Assembly: GCA_003576765.1 (NCBI GenBank)
Contig: QEVP01000012.1
Location: 1-64,000 of the forward strand
Direction of reading: 5' to 3'
Source of the DNA: Pseudomonadota bacterium
GTDB taxonomy: Bacteria; Pseudomonadota; Alphaproteobacteria; Rhizobiales; Xanthobacteraceae
DNA length: 64,000 nucleotides
Made by a program: the position numbers and the translations under genes. The notes under the pieces are model-generated. The model was not told the DNA's origin. It made no database searches and was given only the letters and a program-made list of their open reading frames with translations. Positions 39,978-51,128 of the stretch are shown here, piece by piece; within the stretch, counting starts at the first letter, position 1; the number at the start of each line of letters is the position of its first letter.

Positions 39978-40090
39978 CGCAACGGCCGTTGAACTTTCCG
40001 CGAGCGGACCTGCGGCGCCATAGTTCGGCCGATGGCCGATGGCAGAAGACCCGTGCGATTCCAACCGACTGCGCTATATTGATCGACGTC

Positions 40091-40882
40091 ATGGGGCAGA
40101 ATCACGCTTCTCACCTGCATGCGGGGATACACGGCGATACGCGGCCGCCGGCGGATGCGCGCCCTGTGCTGATCGTGCTGCATCAGGAGACCTCGACGCC
40201 GGGCCGGGTCGGCAATGCGTTGCGCGCGCTCGGCTGCACGCTCGACGTGCGCAAGCCGCGGTTCGGCGAGCCTTTGCCCGAGACGCTCGACGGCCATGCC
40301 GGCGCCATCGTGTTCGGCGGCCCGATGAGCGCCAACGATCCCGACGACTTCATCCGCCGCGAGATCGACTGGCTCGCCGTGCCGCTCAAGGAACAGCGCC
40401 CGTTCATCGGCATCTGCCTCGGTGCGCAGATGCTCGCGAGCCACCTCGGCGCGCGCGTCGCGCCCGACCCTCAGGGGCGCGCCAAGATCGGCTACTATCC
40501 GATCCGGCCGACGCCGGTCGGCGAGACCGTCTGCGCCGGCTGGCCCGCGCAAGCTTATCACTGGCATCGCGAGGGGTTCGACCTTCCGGCCGGCTGCGAA
40601 TTGCTGGCGGAGGGCGCGCCGAGCGACATCTTTCCGATCCAGGCGTTCCGCAGCGGCTCCTGCTACGGCCTGCAATTCCACCCCGACGTCACCACCGCGA
40701 TGATGCACCGCTGGACCACGCGCGGCCACGAGCGGCTGACGCTGCCGGGGGCGCGGCCGCGCGCCGACCATTTCATCGGCCGCGCCGTGCACGACATGAA
40801 CGAGCGGGCGTGGCTTAAGCAGTTTCTCGAATGCTGGCTCGCGCGCGAGGAGCCGGTGGTGCTGCCGGCCGCGGCGGAATGA
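40091..40882 (+). CDS. Class I glutamine amidotransferase-like protein
   Basis: A 263-residue protein with the class I glutamine amidotransferase fold similar to GMP synthase N-domain proteins: GAIVFGGPMSANDPDDF, the nucleophile elbow GICLGAQML (Cys), and the His-x-Asp/Glu part in YGLQFHPDVT. No synthetase domain is attached, so it is probably a stand-alone amidase or gamma-glutamyl hydrolase. The first 25 residues are not conserved. Function beyond the fold is unknown. Confidence 0.86.
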   Translation: MGQNHASHLHAGIHGDTRPPADARPVLIVLHQETSTPGRVGNALRALGCTLDVRKPRFGEPLPETLDGHAGAIVFGGPMSANDPDDFIRREIDWLAVPLKEQRPFIGICLGAQMLASHLGARVAPDPQGRAKIGYYPIRPTPVGETVCAGWPAQAYHWHREGFDLPAGCELLAEGAPSDIFPIQAFRSGSCYGLQFHPDVTTAMMHRWTTRGHERLTLPGARPRADHFIGRAVHDMNERAWLKQFLECWLAREEPVVLPAAAE

Positions 40883-40941
40883 CGAAAGCGGCCGCCGCGG
40901 AGGCGCGCGGGCCGATCAGGCTGGTGGGAGTGGCGGCGGTT

Positions 40942-41017
40942 TGGTGGAGCCGAGGGGAATCGAACCCCTGACCTCCTCATTGCGAACGAGGCGCTCTCCC
41001 ATCTGAGCTACGGCCCC
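40942..41017 (-). tRNA. tRNA-Ala(CGC)
   Basis: A complete cloverleaf on the minus strand. The acceptor stem contains the G3-U70 alanine identity pair, the D-loop and T-loop (GGTTCGATT) are normal, the anticodon loop is TTCGCAA (anticodon CGC), and CCA is encoded at the 3' end. Confidence 0.95.
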
Positions 41018-41273
41018 AACCAGCGCTGACGCGCGCGAAGACCTGCGCCCCGCGCGGGCGCCGCCATTTACCGTCCCCCCCGAGGGCAAGTCAAGGAGCC
41101 GCCCGGGGAGGTCGTTGCGGCTATCGTGCGCACCGGGCGGGCATTTCCGGCGCGGGTCGGATGCGAGAGACGGGGCCGTCCGGCAAACGCCCTCCCTTGT
41201 TTAGGCCGGCCCGAACCGATAGTTTGCCGCCGTCCCGCGTCCCGTCGCACGCCACCAGCGAGCCTCCCCATCC

Positions 41274-41564
41274 ATGCGCGCCATTCTCGACATCGTCCTG
41301 ATCGTCCTCGATCTCTATGTCTGGCTGTTGATCGCGGCCGCGATCCTGTCGTGGCTGATCGCCTTCAACGTCATCAACACGCGCAACCAGTTCGTCGCCG
41401 CCGTGGCCGAGTTCCTCTACCGCATCACCGAGCCGGTGCTGCGGCCGATCCGCTCGCTGCTGCCGGGCCTCGGCGGGCTCGACATCTCGCCGGTGATCGT
41501 CATCCTGATCATCATGTTCTTGCAGCGGGTGATCGCCTACTACGTGTACCCCAACGTCATCTGA
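41274..41564 (+). CDS. YggT family membrane protein
   Basis: A 96-residue protein with two membrane helices (about 5-27 and 69-90) and the family motif FLYRITEPVLRPIRSLLPGLGGLDISPVIVIL. YggT-like proteins are linked to osmotic-stress tolerance and, in other bacteria, to division. The start at ATG 41274 fits the family. DUF167 and folD genes follow on the same strand, as in many alphaproteobacteria, and may be in one transcript. Confidence 0.92.
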   Translation: MRAILDIVLIVLDLYVWLLIAAAILSWLIAFNVINTRNQFVAAVAEFLYRITEPVLRPIRSLLPGLGGLDISPVIVILIIMFLQRVIAYYVYPNVI

Positions 41565-41617
41565 CGCCGGGCCGGTTCGCCGTGACGGTGACGGCTCAAA
41601 AGATCGGCACTTGACGG

Positions 41618-41998
41618 ATGCCCACGCAACAAAACCCCTGGCGCTTCGCCGACCACGGCGTCAGCGTCGCGGTGCGGGTCACCCCGCGCGGCGGCCGCGA
41701 TGCCATCGAGGGCCGTGACCGGCTCGCCGACGGCCGCGCGGTGCTGAAGGTGCGGGTGCGCGCCGTTGCCGAGGGCGGTGCCGCCAATGCCGCGGTGATC
41801 GCGCTGCTGGCGCGCGCGCTCAAGGTGCCGCGCGGCGCGGTGCGCGTCGCCTCCGGCATCACCTCGCGCCAGAAACAGATCGCGGTCGAAGGCGATCCCC
41901 ACCAGCTCGACGCCGCGCTGACGCGCCTGACCGCCGAGGCATCCGACCACCCCCAAGAGGACAGTCGAGAGGACAGTCATGACCGCCCGCATCATTGA
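41618..41998 (+). CDS. DUF167 (YggU-like) protein
   Basis: A 126-residue DUF167 protein. It has [43 protein letters not shown] and the [16 protein letters not shown] block, which are the core of the YggU fold. Function is unknown. The C-terminal tail ([12 protein letters not shown]) is read in another frame from the folD start region: the two genes overlap by 20 bp, so they are probably translationally coupled. Confidence 0.9.
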   Translation: MPTQQNPWRFADHGVSVAVRVTPRGGRDAIEGRDRLADGRAVLKVRVRAVAEGGAANAAVIALLARALKVPRGAVRVASGITSRQKQIAVEGDPHQLDAALTRLTAEASDHPQEDSREDSHDRPHH

Positions 41999-42866
41999 CG
42001 GCAAGGCGATTGCTGCCGACCTGCGCCAGCGCGTTGCCGACGAGGTGGCGCGCGTCAAGCGCGAGCACCAGCTGACGCCGGGGCTGGCCGTCGTGCTGGT
42101 CGGCAACGATCCGGCGAGCGAGGTCTATGTCCGCAGCAAGGGCCGCCAGACCGAGGCCGCCGGCATGGCCTCGTTCGAGCACAAGCTGCCGGCCGACGTC
42201 ACCCAGGACGAACTCTTGACGTTGATCGCCCGGCTCAACCGCGATCCGGTGGTGCACGGCATTCTGGTGCAACTGCCGCTGCCGAACGGGCTCGACCCGC
42301 GCGCCATCGTCGCCGCTATCGATCCGGCCAAGGACGTCGACGGTCTGCATCCGTTCAATGCCGGCCGGCTGGCCAGCGGCCTGCCGGCGTTGACGCCATG
42401 CACGCCGCTCGGCTGCATCATCCTGGCGAAGTCGGTTCATCCTTCGCTCGACGGTCTCGACGCCGTGGTGATCGGCCGTTCGACGCTGGTCGGCCGGCCG
42501 CTGGTGCAGCTTCTGCTCAACGAGAACGCCACCGTGACCATCGCGCATTCGCGCACCCGCGACCTCGCCGGCCTGTGCCGCCGCGCCGACCTGGTGATCG
42601 CTGCCGTCGGCCGCCCGGCGATGGTGAAGGGCGACTGGCTCAAACCCGGCGCCACCGTGATCGACGTCGGCATCAACCGCCTGCCCGGCGGTGCCGACGG
42701 CAAGAGCCGGCTGATCGGCGACGTCGCCTATGACGAAGCGGTGGAGGTGGCCGGCGCCATCACCCCGGTGCCGGGCGGCGTTGGGCAGATGACGGTGGCG
42801 TGCCTTCTGGTCAACACGTTGCGCGCGGCCTGCGCCATCCACGGCGCGCCGCCGCCGGCGGTGTGA
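41979..42866 (+). CDS. folD: Bifunctional methylenetetrahydrofolate dehydrogenase/cyclohydrolase
   Basis: FolD interconverts 5,10-methylene- and 10-formyl-tetrahydrofolate, supplying one-carbon units. The 295-residue protein has the [15 protein letters not shown] segment (with the catalytic lysine region), [22 protein letters not shown], the NADP motif [26 protein letters not shown] and [15 protein letters not shown]. The start overlaps DUF167. A GC-rich repeat with an inserted hairpin module follows the stop codon. Confidence 0.96.
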   Translation: MTARIIDGKAIAADLRQRVADEVARVKREHQLTPGLAVVLVGNDPASEVYVRSKGRQTEAAGMASFEHKLPADVTQDELLTLIARLNRDPVVHGILVQLPLPNGLDPRAIVAAIDPAKDVDGLHPFNAGRLASGLPALTPCTPLGCIILAKSVHPSLDGLDAVVIGRSTLVGRPLVQLLLNENATVTIAHSRTRDLAGLCRRADLVIAAVGRPAMVKGDWLKPGATVIDVGINRLPGGADGKSRLIGDVAYDEAVEVAGAITPVPGGVGQMTVACLLVNTLRAACAIHGAPPPAV

Positions 42867-42880
42867 CCGGCGACCCTCTC

Positions 42881-42956
42881 CCTTAATCCCTCCCCTGCAT
42901 AGCCCGTCGAAGACGGGCGTGAACGCCCTTTCGCTGGGGGAGGGAAGGGTGGGGGC
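42881..42956. repeat. CCCTCCCC repeat with inserted 31-bp module
   Basis: Same frame as 36621-36662 (TTAATCCCTCCCC...GGGGGAGGGAAGGGTGGGGG) but the loop holds a hairpin module (42897-42927) that matches 36296-36326 in inverse orientation with one mismatch in 31. Confidence 0.8.
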
Positions 42957-42986
42957 GGTGTTTCAGTACGACCGAAAAGACTCTCA

Positions 42987-44465
42987 TCACGGCGCCGGGC
43001 TTTCGATCAGTCGCCGGTAGAACCGGATCATGTCGGCATAGTTGGCGATACTGATGCGCTCGTTGGTGCCGTGAAAGCGTGCGAGGTCGGTTTGCGTCGC
43101 CCGGACCGGCGAGAAGCGGAAAATATTGTCGGTGAGGCCGGCATAGTGGCGCGAATCGGTGGTGGCGACCATCAGCCCCGGCGCCACCACGACGTCCGGG
43201 AAGACCTCCCGGATGGTGCGGTTGAGCGCGCGGTAGGCGTCGCTGTCGGGCGAGGTGACGGGCGGCGGGTCGGTGTTGCCGGGCATGGCCGCCACCGTGA
43301 CGCGGTCGCCGGCGATGGCGCGCAGGCGCGCCAGCAGGGCCTGCTCACTGTCGCCCGGCAGCAGGCGAACATTGACGATGGCCTCGGCATGCGCCGGCAG
43401 CACGTTGTCCTTGTTGCCGGCATTGAAGATGGTCGGCGCCATGGTGGTGCGCAGCATCGCGGCGGTGGTCGGGCTGCGGTCGAGTTCGCGCGTCAAAAGC
43501 GGCTCGAACAGCCACAGGTTGGACAGCACGACGCGGCTGACGAACCGCATTTCGGGCGCCAGCACGTCGAACATCTGCCGCGCCGTGTCGCCGAGCGCGG
43601 CCGGGAGCGGCTGCGCGATCAGCCGTGCCAGTGCGGTGGCGACGTCGCCGATGGCGGTATGCGGCGGCGGCAGCGAGGAATGGCCGGGCGTCGCAGCCGC
43701 CTTCAGCGCGACGGTGGCAAACCCCTTTTCCGCGACGCCGATCAGCGCCACCGGCCTGTCGATGCCCTTGAGGATGCCCTCGGTGATCAACAGCCCCTCG
43801 TCGAGCACGTAGCCGAGCCGGACGCCGCGCGCATCAAGCGTGCGCGCGATCTCGACGGCGCCGCGGCGGCCGCCGACCTCCTCGTCGTCGCCGAAGGCGA
43901 GGTAGAGCGTGTGTTTCGGGCGGAAGCCGTCCCGCGCCAGGCTCTCGACCGCCTCCAGCATGGCGAACAGGTTGCCCTTGTCGTCCCATGCGCCACGCCC
44001 CCAGACGTAGCCGTCGCGCACCACGCCATCGAACGGGGCGGCCTGCCAGTACGCCTCGGTGCCGGGCGAGATCGGCACCACGTCCTGATGCGCGAGCCAT
44101 GCGACCGGCGGCGCCGTCGGGTCGCTGCCGTCCCAGGTGTAAAGCAGTGCGTGGCGGCCGATCACCTCGCGTTTCGCGACCGCATGGAAGGCCGGGAAGC
44201 TTTGCGCGAGATGGGCATGCAGCGCGACAAAAGCGTCCGCGTTGGCCTCGGGATCGTCGGCATCTGACACGGTGCGGAAGCGGATCGCGGCGGCAAGCCG
44301 GTCGGCTGCCGCCGTCTCGTCCACCGGCGTCTTGGTCACGGCCTCGACCGCGATCTGGCGCGAGCCGTGGCTGAGCACGTTGGCGAACAGCACGCCGGCC
44401 AGCGCCACGGCGGCAACGACGACGACCAGCACGATCCGGCGGATCAGGCGCAGCAGACGGCGCAT
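42987..44465 (-). CDS. M20 family metallopeptidase (carboxypeptidase S-like)
   Basis: A 492-residue zinc peptidase with an N-terminal membrane anchor (about 9-28). Metal and catalytic motifs are LAHQDVVP (His), GRGAWDDKG (Asp), DDEEVGG (Glu) and the GHSSLP dimerisation-domain segment; FHGTNERIS near the C-terminus is also typical. The closest functional relatives are yeast carboxypeptidase S and mammalian PM20D1, but the substrate here is unknown. The catalytic region is predicted to be periplasmic. The start is ATG 44465, and ppa begins upstream on the same strand. Confidence 0.88.
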   Translation of the reverse strand: MRRLLRLIRRIVLVVVVAAVALAGVLFANVLSHGSRQIAVEAVTKTPVDETAAADRLAAAIRFRTVSDADDPEANADAFVALHAHLAQSFPAFHAVAKREVIGRHALLYTWDGSDPTAPPVAWLAHQDVVPISPGTEAYWQAAPFDGVVRDGYVWGRGAWDDKGNLFAMLEAVESLARDGFRPKHTLYLAFGDDEEVGGRRGAVEIARTLDARGVRLGYVLDEGLLITEGILKGIDRPVALIGVAEKGFATVALKAAATPGHSSLPPPHTAIGDVATALARLIAQPLPAALGDTARQMFDVLAPEMRFVSRVVLSNLWLFEPLLTRELDRSPTTAAMLRTTMAPTIFNAGNKDNVLPAHAEAIVNVRLLPGDSEQALLARLRAIAGDRVTVAAMPGNTDPPPVTSPDSDAYRALNRTIREVFPDVVVAPGLMVATTDSRHYAGLTDNIFRFSPVRATQTDLARFHGTNERISIANYADMIRFYRRLIESPAP

Positions 44466-44500
44466 CGCACGACCTCCCGTGGAGATCGTTCTATCACATC

Positions 44501-45028
44501 TCACATTCGGACGCGGGCCATTGCAGCGGTGATCAGCGCGTGCGCCTCGCCGACGTCGCCCCAGCGCAGCACCTTGACCCACTTGGCCGGCTCGAGGTCC
44601 TTGTAGTGCTCGAAGAAGTGGCGGATCTGCTGCAGCGTGATGTCCGGCAGGTCGCTACAGGTTCTGATGTGATCGTAGCGCTGCGTCAGTTTCGGCGCCG
44701 GCACCGCGATGATCTTTTCGTCGCCGCCGGCCTCGTCCTCCATGAACAGGACGCCGACCGGGCGCACGCTCATCACCGCGCCGGGCACGATGGCGCGGGT
44801 GTTGGCGATCAGCACGTCGCAAGGGTCGCCGTCGTCGGACAGCGTGTGCGGAATGAAGCCGTAGTTTCCGGGGTAGCGCATCGCCGTGTAGAGAAAGCGG
44901 TCGACCACCAGCGTGCCGGCGTCCTTGTCGAGTTCGTACTTGATCGGCTCGCCGCCGACCGGCACCTCGATGACGACGTTGACTTCGTGCGGCGGGTTGG
45001 CGCCGATCGGTATCGCTTCGATGCGCAT
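44501..45028 (-). CDS. ppa: Inorganic pyrophosphatase
   Basis: Ppa hydrolyses pyrophosphate to two phosphates and pulls biosynthetic reactions forward. The 175-residue family I enzyme has the [15 protein letters not shown] metal/substrate motif, [13 protein letters not shown], the signature DGDPCDVL and the KIIAVP segment. The length is as expected for a bacterial hexamer. The M20 peptidase gene follows 35 bp downstream on the same strand. Upstream are two palindromic repeats. Confidence 0.96.
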   Translation of the reverse strand: MRIEAIPIGANPPHEVNVVIEVPVGGEPIKYELDKDAGTLVVDRFLYTAMRYPGNYGFIPHTLSDDGDPCDVLIANTRAIVPGAVMSVRPVGVLFMEDEAGGDEKIIAVPAPKLTQRYDHIRTCSDLPDITLQQIRHFFEHYKDLEPAKWVKVLRWGDVGEAHALITAAMARVRM

Positions 45029-45073
45029 GGCCTGGTCCTGGGTTGTCTCGGCGACAGGGAATTCGCGTGACGA

Positions 45074-45120
45074 TAGAGCGTTTTCAAGCGAAGTGGAAAA
45101 CGCGACAAAGCAAAGCTCTA
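45074..45120. repeat. TAGAGC...GCTCTA repeat
   Basis: A short member of the AAGTGG family with exact inverted ends TAGAGC and GCTCTA, upstream of ppa; the GCGTTTT and AAAACGC arms also pair. Confidence 0.75.
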
Positions 45121-45164
45121 GCGCCCGGCCGTGCCTGCGGTAAGCCCTGCCTTAGAGTATGACC

Positions 45165-45294
45165 GTATCCCGGACGCGATGCAGCACAAAAGGGCTGCGT
45201 CGCCGATCCGGGATCGTTGCAAAAGGAAAGGCTGCCGCTGGAGCGGTCCCGGCTCTGCGGTGCTGCGCTCTACGCCGCGCCGCGTCCGGGACAC
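45165..45294. repeat. Double-hairpin repeat, copy B
   Basis: About 130 bp with GTATCCCGGACGCGATGCAGC at the left and CGCGTCCGGGACAC at the right. It lies just beyond the GNAT stop codon. Confidence 0.75.
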
Positions 45295-45317
45295 CATCAT
45301 CCGACCGGAGCGATGCG

Positions 45318-45827
45318 CTAATTGCTCCAGGCGAAGGCCACCTTGTCGAGCGAGCGCGGTCCGAACTGCTCGGAGGAGCGCGCCACCATGCGGCCGCCGA
45401 GGGTGCGGTAGAACTCGGTCGCCGCCTCGTTGTCGGACAGGGCCCAGATCACCATGCTGCGCAGGCCGCTGTGCATCAGGTCGCGCCGCGCCGCGACGAA
45501 CAGCCGGCGGCCGAAGCCGAGGCCCTGGAATTCCGGGCGCAGGTAAAGCTCGTAGATCTCGCCGTCGAAGTGCAGGCTGCGGGCGCGGTTGCGGCCGTAA
45601 TTGGCGTAGCCGGCGACGATATCGCCGAAGATCAGCACGCTGATGCGGCTGCCCTTGCGGATGGCGCTGTCCCACCACGACGGGCCGCGGCGGTTGATCA
45701 GCTTCTGCAATTCGGCGCCGGGGATGATGCCCTGATAGGCCGCGCGCCATGCCTCGTCGTGCGCCTCCGCGATAGCGGCTGCGTCGGTGGTTCTGGCCTG
45801 CCGGACCTCGATCAGCGTCGTGCTCAT
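45318..45827 (-). CDS. GNAT family N-acetyltransferase
   Basis: A 169-residue GNAT protein. It has the EIYELYLRPEFQGLGFGRRLF acetyl-CoA-binding motif A (Gln-x-x-Gly-x-Gly/Ala), preceded by a beta strand and followed by the ALSDNEAATEFYRTLGG motif B. The acceptor substrate is unknown. The gene is bracketed by two copies of the same double-hairpin repeat in the same orientation. The ATG at 45827 is chosen from the family start; a start at 45863 is possible. Confidence 0.88.
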   Translation of the reverse strand: MSTTLIEVRQARTTDAAAIAEAHDEAWRAAYQGIIPGAELQKLINRRGPSWWDSAIRKGSRISVLIFGDIVAGYANYGRNRARSLHFDGEIYELYLRPEFQGLGFGRRLFVAARRDLMHSGLRSMVIWALSDNEAATEFYRTLGGRMVARSSEQFGPRSLDKVAFAWSN

Positions 45828-45961
45828 GACGCTGATCAAAGCAAGTCGGCGCGGCGTCTTCAAGACGTATCGTTAATTAACGGTTAACGTGTGGATTTTC
45901 GGCACCAGTCGGGCGCGAGAGTGTGCCGAAATCGGACAACGCCCCCACCCGGACCATGCCA

Positions 45962-46084
45962 GTATCCCGGACGCGACGCAGCACGAAAGTGCTGCATCGC
46001 TGATCCGGGATCGCGATAGAGATCGCCCCTCGAACGGTCCCGGCCCCGCGGTGCAACGTTCCGCTGCACCGCGTCCGGGACACG
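45962..46084. repeat. Double-hairpin repeat, copy C
   Basis: Same layout and orientation as 45165-45294, between GNAT and the typA end. Its outer arms end 3 bp before the typA stop codon, so it may serve as the typA terminator. Confidence 0.75.
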
Positions 46085-46087
46085 AGC

Positions 46088-47911
<1,824 letters not shown>

Positions 47912-48328
47912 GACGCTGCTTCTCGGATTGCGATGGGCGCCGGTGGCGCGGAAGGGCGCCGGGCGTGGGGTGTCGCGAAAATGGCTTTGACTGGCTCGGC
48001 GACGGCGGCTGCAGGATTGCGCAAAGCACGTTCGCGCCGTCGGAACGGGATCAGAATCCGGTCGGGCTTGGCCAGGTCATCGTCTCGGCGGTCCTGCTGG
48101 TGCGCGGCGCCGCCGCTACGTGCGGCCTGTCCGGCGGCGCTTGCGCCGCTCTCCACGCTGCGCTGCATATAAGTGGCCGGGGCGCGAAAGACAACGCTTT
48201 TCTCGGCGTCCGGCGGCGCCTGCGGCACGCGGGCGGGATTTTATAGCCTATCTGGCGCGCAGCCGCCTTTGCGCAAGGGGCGGTGGATGGCCTAACCTGA
48301 AAGGCGGCTGGTAGACCGGGAGGCGACG
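47912..48328. other. Intergenic region, typA / pterin dehydratase
   Basis: 417 bp between divergent genes. I see no credible reading frame or known RNA. GC-rich imperfect hairpins occur around 48100-48160. It should contain the typA promoter on the minus strand, but I could not identify one with confidence. Confidence 0.4.
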
Positions 48329-48622
48329 ATGGCGGAGCGATTGAGCGGTGCGGCGCGGGCCAAAACCCTGTCCGACCTTTTCGGCTGGCACGAGGTCGAA
48401 GGCCGCGACGCCATCGCCAAAACCTTCACATTCAAGGATTTCAACGAAGCGTTCGGCTTCATGGCCCGCGTCGCGCTGGTCGCCGAGAAGGCCGACCATC
48501 ATCCCGAATGGCGCAACGTCTACCGTACCGTTGAGGTGGTGCTGACCACCCACGACGCCGGCGGCGTGACCGAGCGCGACGTCGCGCTGGCCCGCGCCAT
48601 GGATCGCATCGCCGGAACCTGA
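48329..48622 (+). CDS. 4a-hydroxytetrahydrobiopterin dehydratase (PCD/DCoH)
   Basis: A 97-residue pterin-4-alpha-carbinolamine dehydratase. It has [31 protein letters not shown] with the catalytic His pair, [26 protein letters not shown] and the expected length. These enzymes recycle the pterin of aromatic amino-acid hydroxylases and, in other bacteria, some act in molybdopterin metabolism; no hydroxylase is adjacent. DUF1232 follows on the same strand. Confidence 0.93.
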   Translation: MAERLSGAARAKTLSDLFGWHEVEGRDAIAKTFTFKDFNEAFGFMARVALVAEKADHHPEWRNVYRTVEVVLTTHDAGGVTERDVALARAMDRIAGT

Positions 48623-48691
48623 CGGTTGCGGCGGCGTTTTGCGCTCCCCACATAATGCGCCGGCGCAGGGATTAAGGAGGCGCGAGAGCCG

Positions 48692-49072
48692 ATGGCGGTG
48701 GATTTCACTGTTGGGTTCGGGCCGGCCGAACGGCTGGCGAAGCGGCCGAACGAGGTGCGCAAGCGCTTCTGGGCCGCGTTCAAGCGCGTCGCCGCAAAAC
48801 TGCCGTTCGCCGAGGACCTGCTGGCGGCGTACTATTGCGCGTTCGACCGCGCGACGCCGCGCCACGTGCAGGCGGCGCTATTGGGCGCGCTCGCCTATTT
48901 CATTTTGCCGTTCGATTTCGCTCCCGACGTGCTGCCGCTGTTGGGCTTCACCGACGATGCGGCGGTGCTGGCGGCGGCGATCCGGGCGCTGTCGAGCCAT
49001 ATCCGGCCCGAGCATCGCGAGGCGGCAAGCGAGGCGCTGGCGCGGGGTGCCGCAGCCGAGGCGGACGCTTGA
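48692..49072 (+). CDS. DUF1232 (YkvA-like) membrane protein
   Basis: A 126-residue protein of the YkvA/DUF1232 family. The motif LLGALAYFILPFDFAPDVLPLLGFTDDAAVLAAAIRAL includes a short hydrophobic segment followed by the conserved Asp-x-x-Pro-D. Function is unknown; in other genomes these genes often accompany house-keeping genes. It is 69 bp after the pterin dehydratase and precedes a double-hairpin repeat. Confidence 0.88.
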   Translation: MAVDFTVGFGPAERLAKRPNEVRKRFWAAFKRVAAKLPFAEDLLAAYYCAFDRATPRHVQAALLGALAYFILPFDFAPDVLPLLGFTDDAAVLAAAIRALSSHIRPEHREAASEALARGAAAEADA

Positions 49073-49091
49073 AGCGGCACGCGTACCGCCC

Positions 49092-49222
49092 GTGTCCCGG
49101 ACGCGATGCGGCGCAAGCGTAGCGCCGGGCCGCTTCGCTGATTCGGGACCATCGTGGGACATGCCATTGGCGGTCCCGGCTCAGCGGCGCATCGTTACAC
49201 GCTGCGCCGCGTCCGGGACACG
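49092..49222. repeat. Double-hairpin repeat, copy D
   Basis: Same layout as copies A-C with GTGTCCCGGACGCGATGCGG at the left and CGCGTCCGGGACACGG at the right. It fills the gap between the convergent DUF1232 and quinone reductase genes. Confidence 0.7.
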
Positions 49223-49259
49223 GCTTTTCAGGGTGACGGCTTCCGTTCAAGCTCCGCCG

Positions 49260-50234
49260 TCACGGATGCAAAATCACCTTGCCCATCGCCTGACGGCCGG
49301 CCAGCACCTTGAGCGCGGCGGCGATCTCGGCCAGCGGAAAAGTGCGATCGACGTGCGATGAGATTTTTCCTTCCGCCGCCCATGCCACCAGCTTTTCGAG
49401 GTTGGCGCGGTTCTTGGCCGGGTCGATCCGGGTCCATGCGCCCCAGAACACGCCGAGGATGTCGCAGCCCTTCAACAGCGCGAGGTTGAGCGGCATTTTT
49501 GGAATCTCGCCGGCGGCAAAGCCGATCACCAGAAAGCGGCCCTCCCAGGCGATTGCCCGCAGCGCGGCTTCCGCGAACGCGCCGCCGACCGGATCGAACA
49601 CGATATCGACGCCCTTGCCGCCGGTGAGCTTTTTCAGGCCGTCCTTGAGATCCTTTTTGGCGTAGTTGAGCGCAAGCTCAGCGCCATGCTCGCGGGCAAA
49701 GGCGAGCTTCTCGTCGGAGGAGGCGCAGGCGATCACCTTGAGCCCGAGCGCGCGGCCGAGTTCGCACGCCGCAAGCCCGGTGCCGCCGGCGGCGCCGAGC
49801 ACCGCCAGCGTCTCGCCCGGCTTTGCCTTGGCGCGGTCTTCCAGCGCATGCAGCGCCGTGCCGTAGGTGATGATGATGCCGGCGGCGCGATCGAAATCGA
49901 GCGTATCGGGAATCTTGACGACGGCCGCGGCCGGCACCGCGATCTTCTCGCGCGCGCCGTTGTGGCCGCACGAGGCGATGACGCGATCGCCGGGCCGCAG
50001 GCCGGTGACGCCTTCGCCGAGGCTCTCGATCACGCCGGCCACCTCGGCCGACGGCGAGAACGGAAACGGCGGCTTGATCTGGTACTTGCCCTGGATCATC
50101 AGGAGGTCGAAGAAATTCAGCGAAGCCGCCTTGATGGCGATCACCACCTCGTTCGCCGCGGCGACCGGATCGGCGATCTCGGCAAGCTCGAGGTCATCGG
50201 GGCCGCAATAATGGGAGCACAGAATTGCTTTCAT
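49260..50234 (-). CDS. NADPH:quinone oxidoreductase family protein
   Basis: A 324-residue medium-chain dehydrogenase/reductase without zinc ligands. It has IKAASLNFFDLLMIQGKY, PFPFSPSAEVAGVIE, the NADP-binding VLGAAGGTGLAACELGRAL and DIVFDPVGGAFAEAALRAI. Such proteins reduce quinones or other electrophiles. The substrate is unknown. It starts at ATG 50234 and is divergent from the IalB-like gene. Confidence 0.9.
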   Translation of the reverse strand: MKAILCSHYCGPDDLELAEIADPVAAANEVVIAIKAASLNFFDLLMIQGKYQIKPPFPFSPSAEVAGVIESLGEGVTGLRPGDRVIASCGHNGAREKIAVPAAAVVKIPDTLDFDRAAGIIITYGTALHALEDRAKAKPGETLAVLGAAGGTGLAACELGRALGLKVIACASSDEKLAFAREHGAELALNYAKKDLKDGLKKLTGGKGVDIVFDPVGGAFAEAALRAIAWEGRFLVIGFAAGEIPKMPLNLALLKGCDILGVFWGAWTRIDPAKNRANLEKLVAWAAEGKISSHVDRTFPLAEIAAALKVLAGRQAMGKVILHP

Positions 50235-50451
50235 GGCGTCTCCGCTGGGCGCGTGCGTGGCTTTCGATCATGTTAACGGCTTGATCGTCCATTCATGCCG
50301 GAATTTGCGGGATGCGACAACTCCGCGCCCGATTGTGATCCGCGAAAGCCGGCTCCCGCCTTTCCAAACGGACGGGCGCCGTTTATTGCAGGGGCGGGGT
50401 TGACGGGGGAGTTTTTCCGCGAAGCACGGCTCGCAACGGAGGTGAAGCGCA

Positions 50452-51009
50452 ATGATGTCGGTCGGACAGATGGGAATGATTGCTGTGGCAACGGCACTGG
50501 TATGGAACCTGCCGGGTGCGACGGTTGCCCACTCCCAGGCGAGACCGGCAGCGGCGAGCACCGAGCCGACGCTGGTCGGCCAGTTCGGCGTGTGGGGCGC
50601 CTATGTCGCCGCCCCGGGCGGCAAGAAGACCTGCTTCGCGTTGGCCAAGCCCGCGTCGTCGAAGACCAACCCGCCCAATCGCCCGCGCGATCCGGTGTTC
50701 GCCTTCATCTCGACGCGGCCGGGCGACAAGGTGAAGGACGAGGTGTCGGTGATCGTCGGCTATCCGCTTAAGGTCGACGCGCATAACAGCATTGAAGTGG
50801 GCAGTGCCCGCTACGACATGTATGCCGAAGGCGACGGGCTGTGGATCAGGAACGCCGCCGAGGAGGCGCGGCTGGTCGAAGCGCTGCGTGCCGGCGCCGA
50901 AGCGGTGGTCAAGGGCGTCTCAACGCGTGGCACCGAGACCACCGACGTGTTCTCGCTCAAGGGCGTGACGCAGGCGCTCGACAAGGTGGCGCAGGAGTGT
51001 CGTGGTTAG
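50452..51009 (+). CDS. Invasion-associated locus B (IalB) family protein
   Basis: A 185-residue secreted protein. It has an N-terminal signal (MGMIAVATALVW..., cleavage near VAHSQA), then the IalB core with GKKTCFALAKP (conserved Cys), FAFISTRPGDKVKDEVSVIVGYPLK and a second Cys near the end (VAQECRG), as in the family. IalB was found as an invasion factor in Bartonella, but the family is widespread in free-living Rhizobiales, where its role is unknown. The TAG stop begins a palindromic repeat. Confidence 0.88.
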   Translation: MMSVGQMGMIAVATALVWNLPGATVAHSQARPAAASTEPTLVGQFGVWGAYVAAPGGKKTCFALAKPASSKTNPPNRPRDPVFAFISTRPGDKVKDEVSVIVGYPLKVDAHNSIEVGSARYDMYAEGDGLWIRNAAEEARLVEALRAGAEAVVKGVSTRGTETTDVFSLKGVTQALDKVAQECRG

Positions 51010-51113
51010 AGCGTTTTCAACGGAGCGGTTCGCGCTTCGCTTGAAAACGTGAGTTTATTGTTCTGACGCGTTTTCTTCACGCGAAGTGGTTTCCACTTCG
51101 CTCGAAAACGCTA
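51007..51113. repeat. AAGTGG-type repeat, long copy at the IalB stop
   Basis: Starts with TAGAGCGTTTTCAA, whose TAG is the IalB stop, and ends CGAAAACGCTA. Inner segments GCGAAGTGG and CCACTTCGC pair. It ends 15 bp before rlmN. Confidence 0.8.
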
Positions 51114-51128
51114 TGGCGGATCGAAGTC

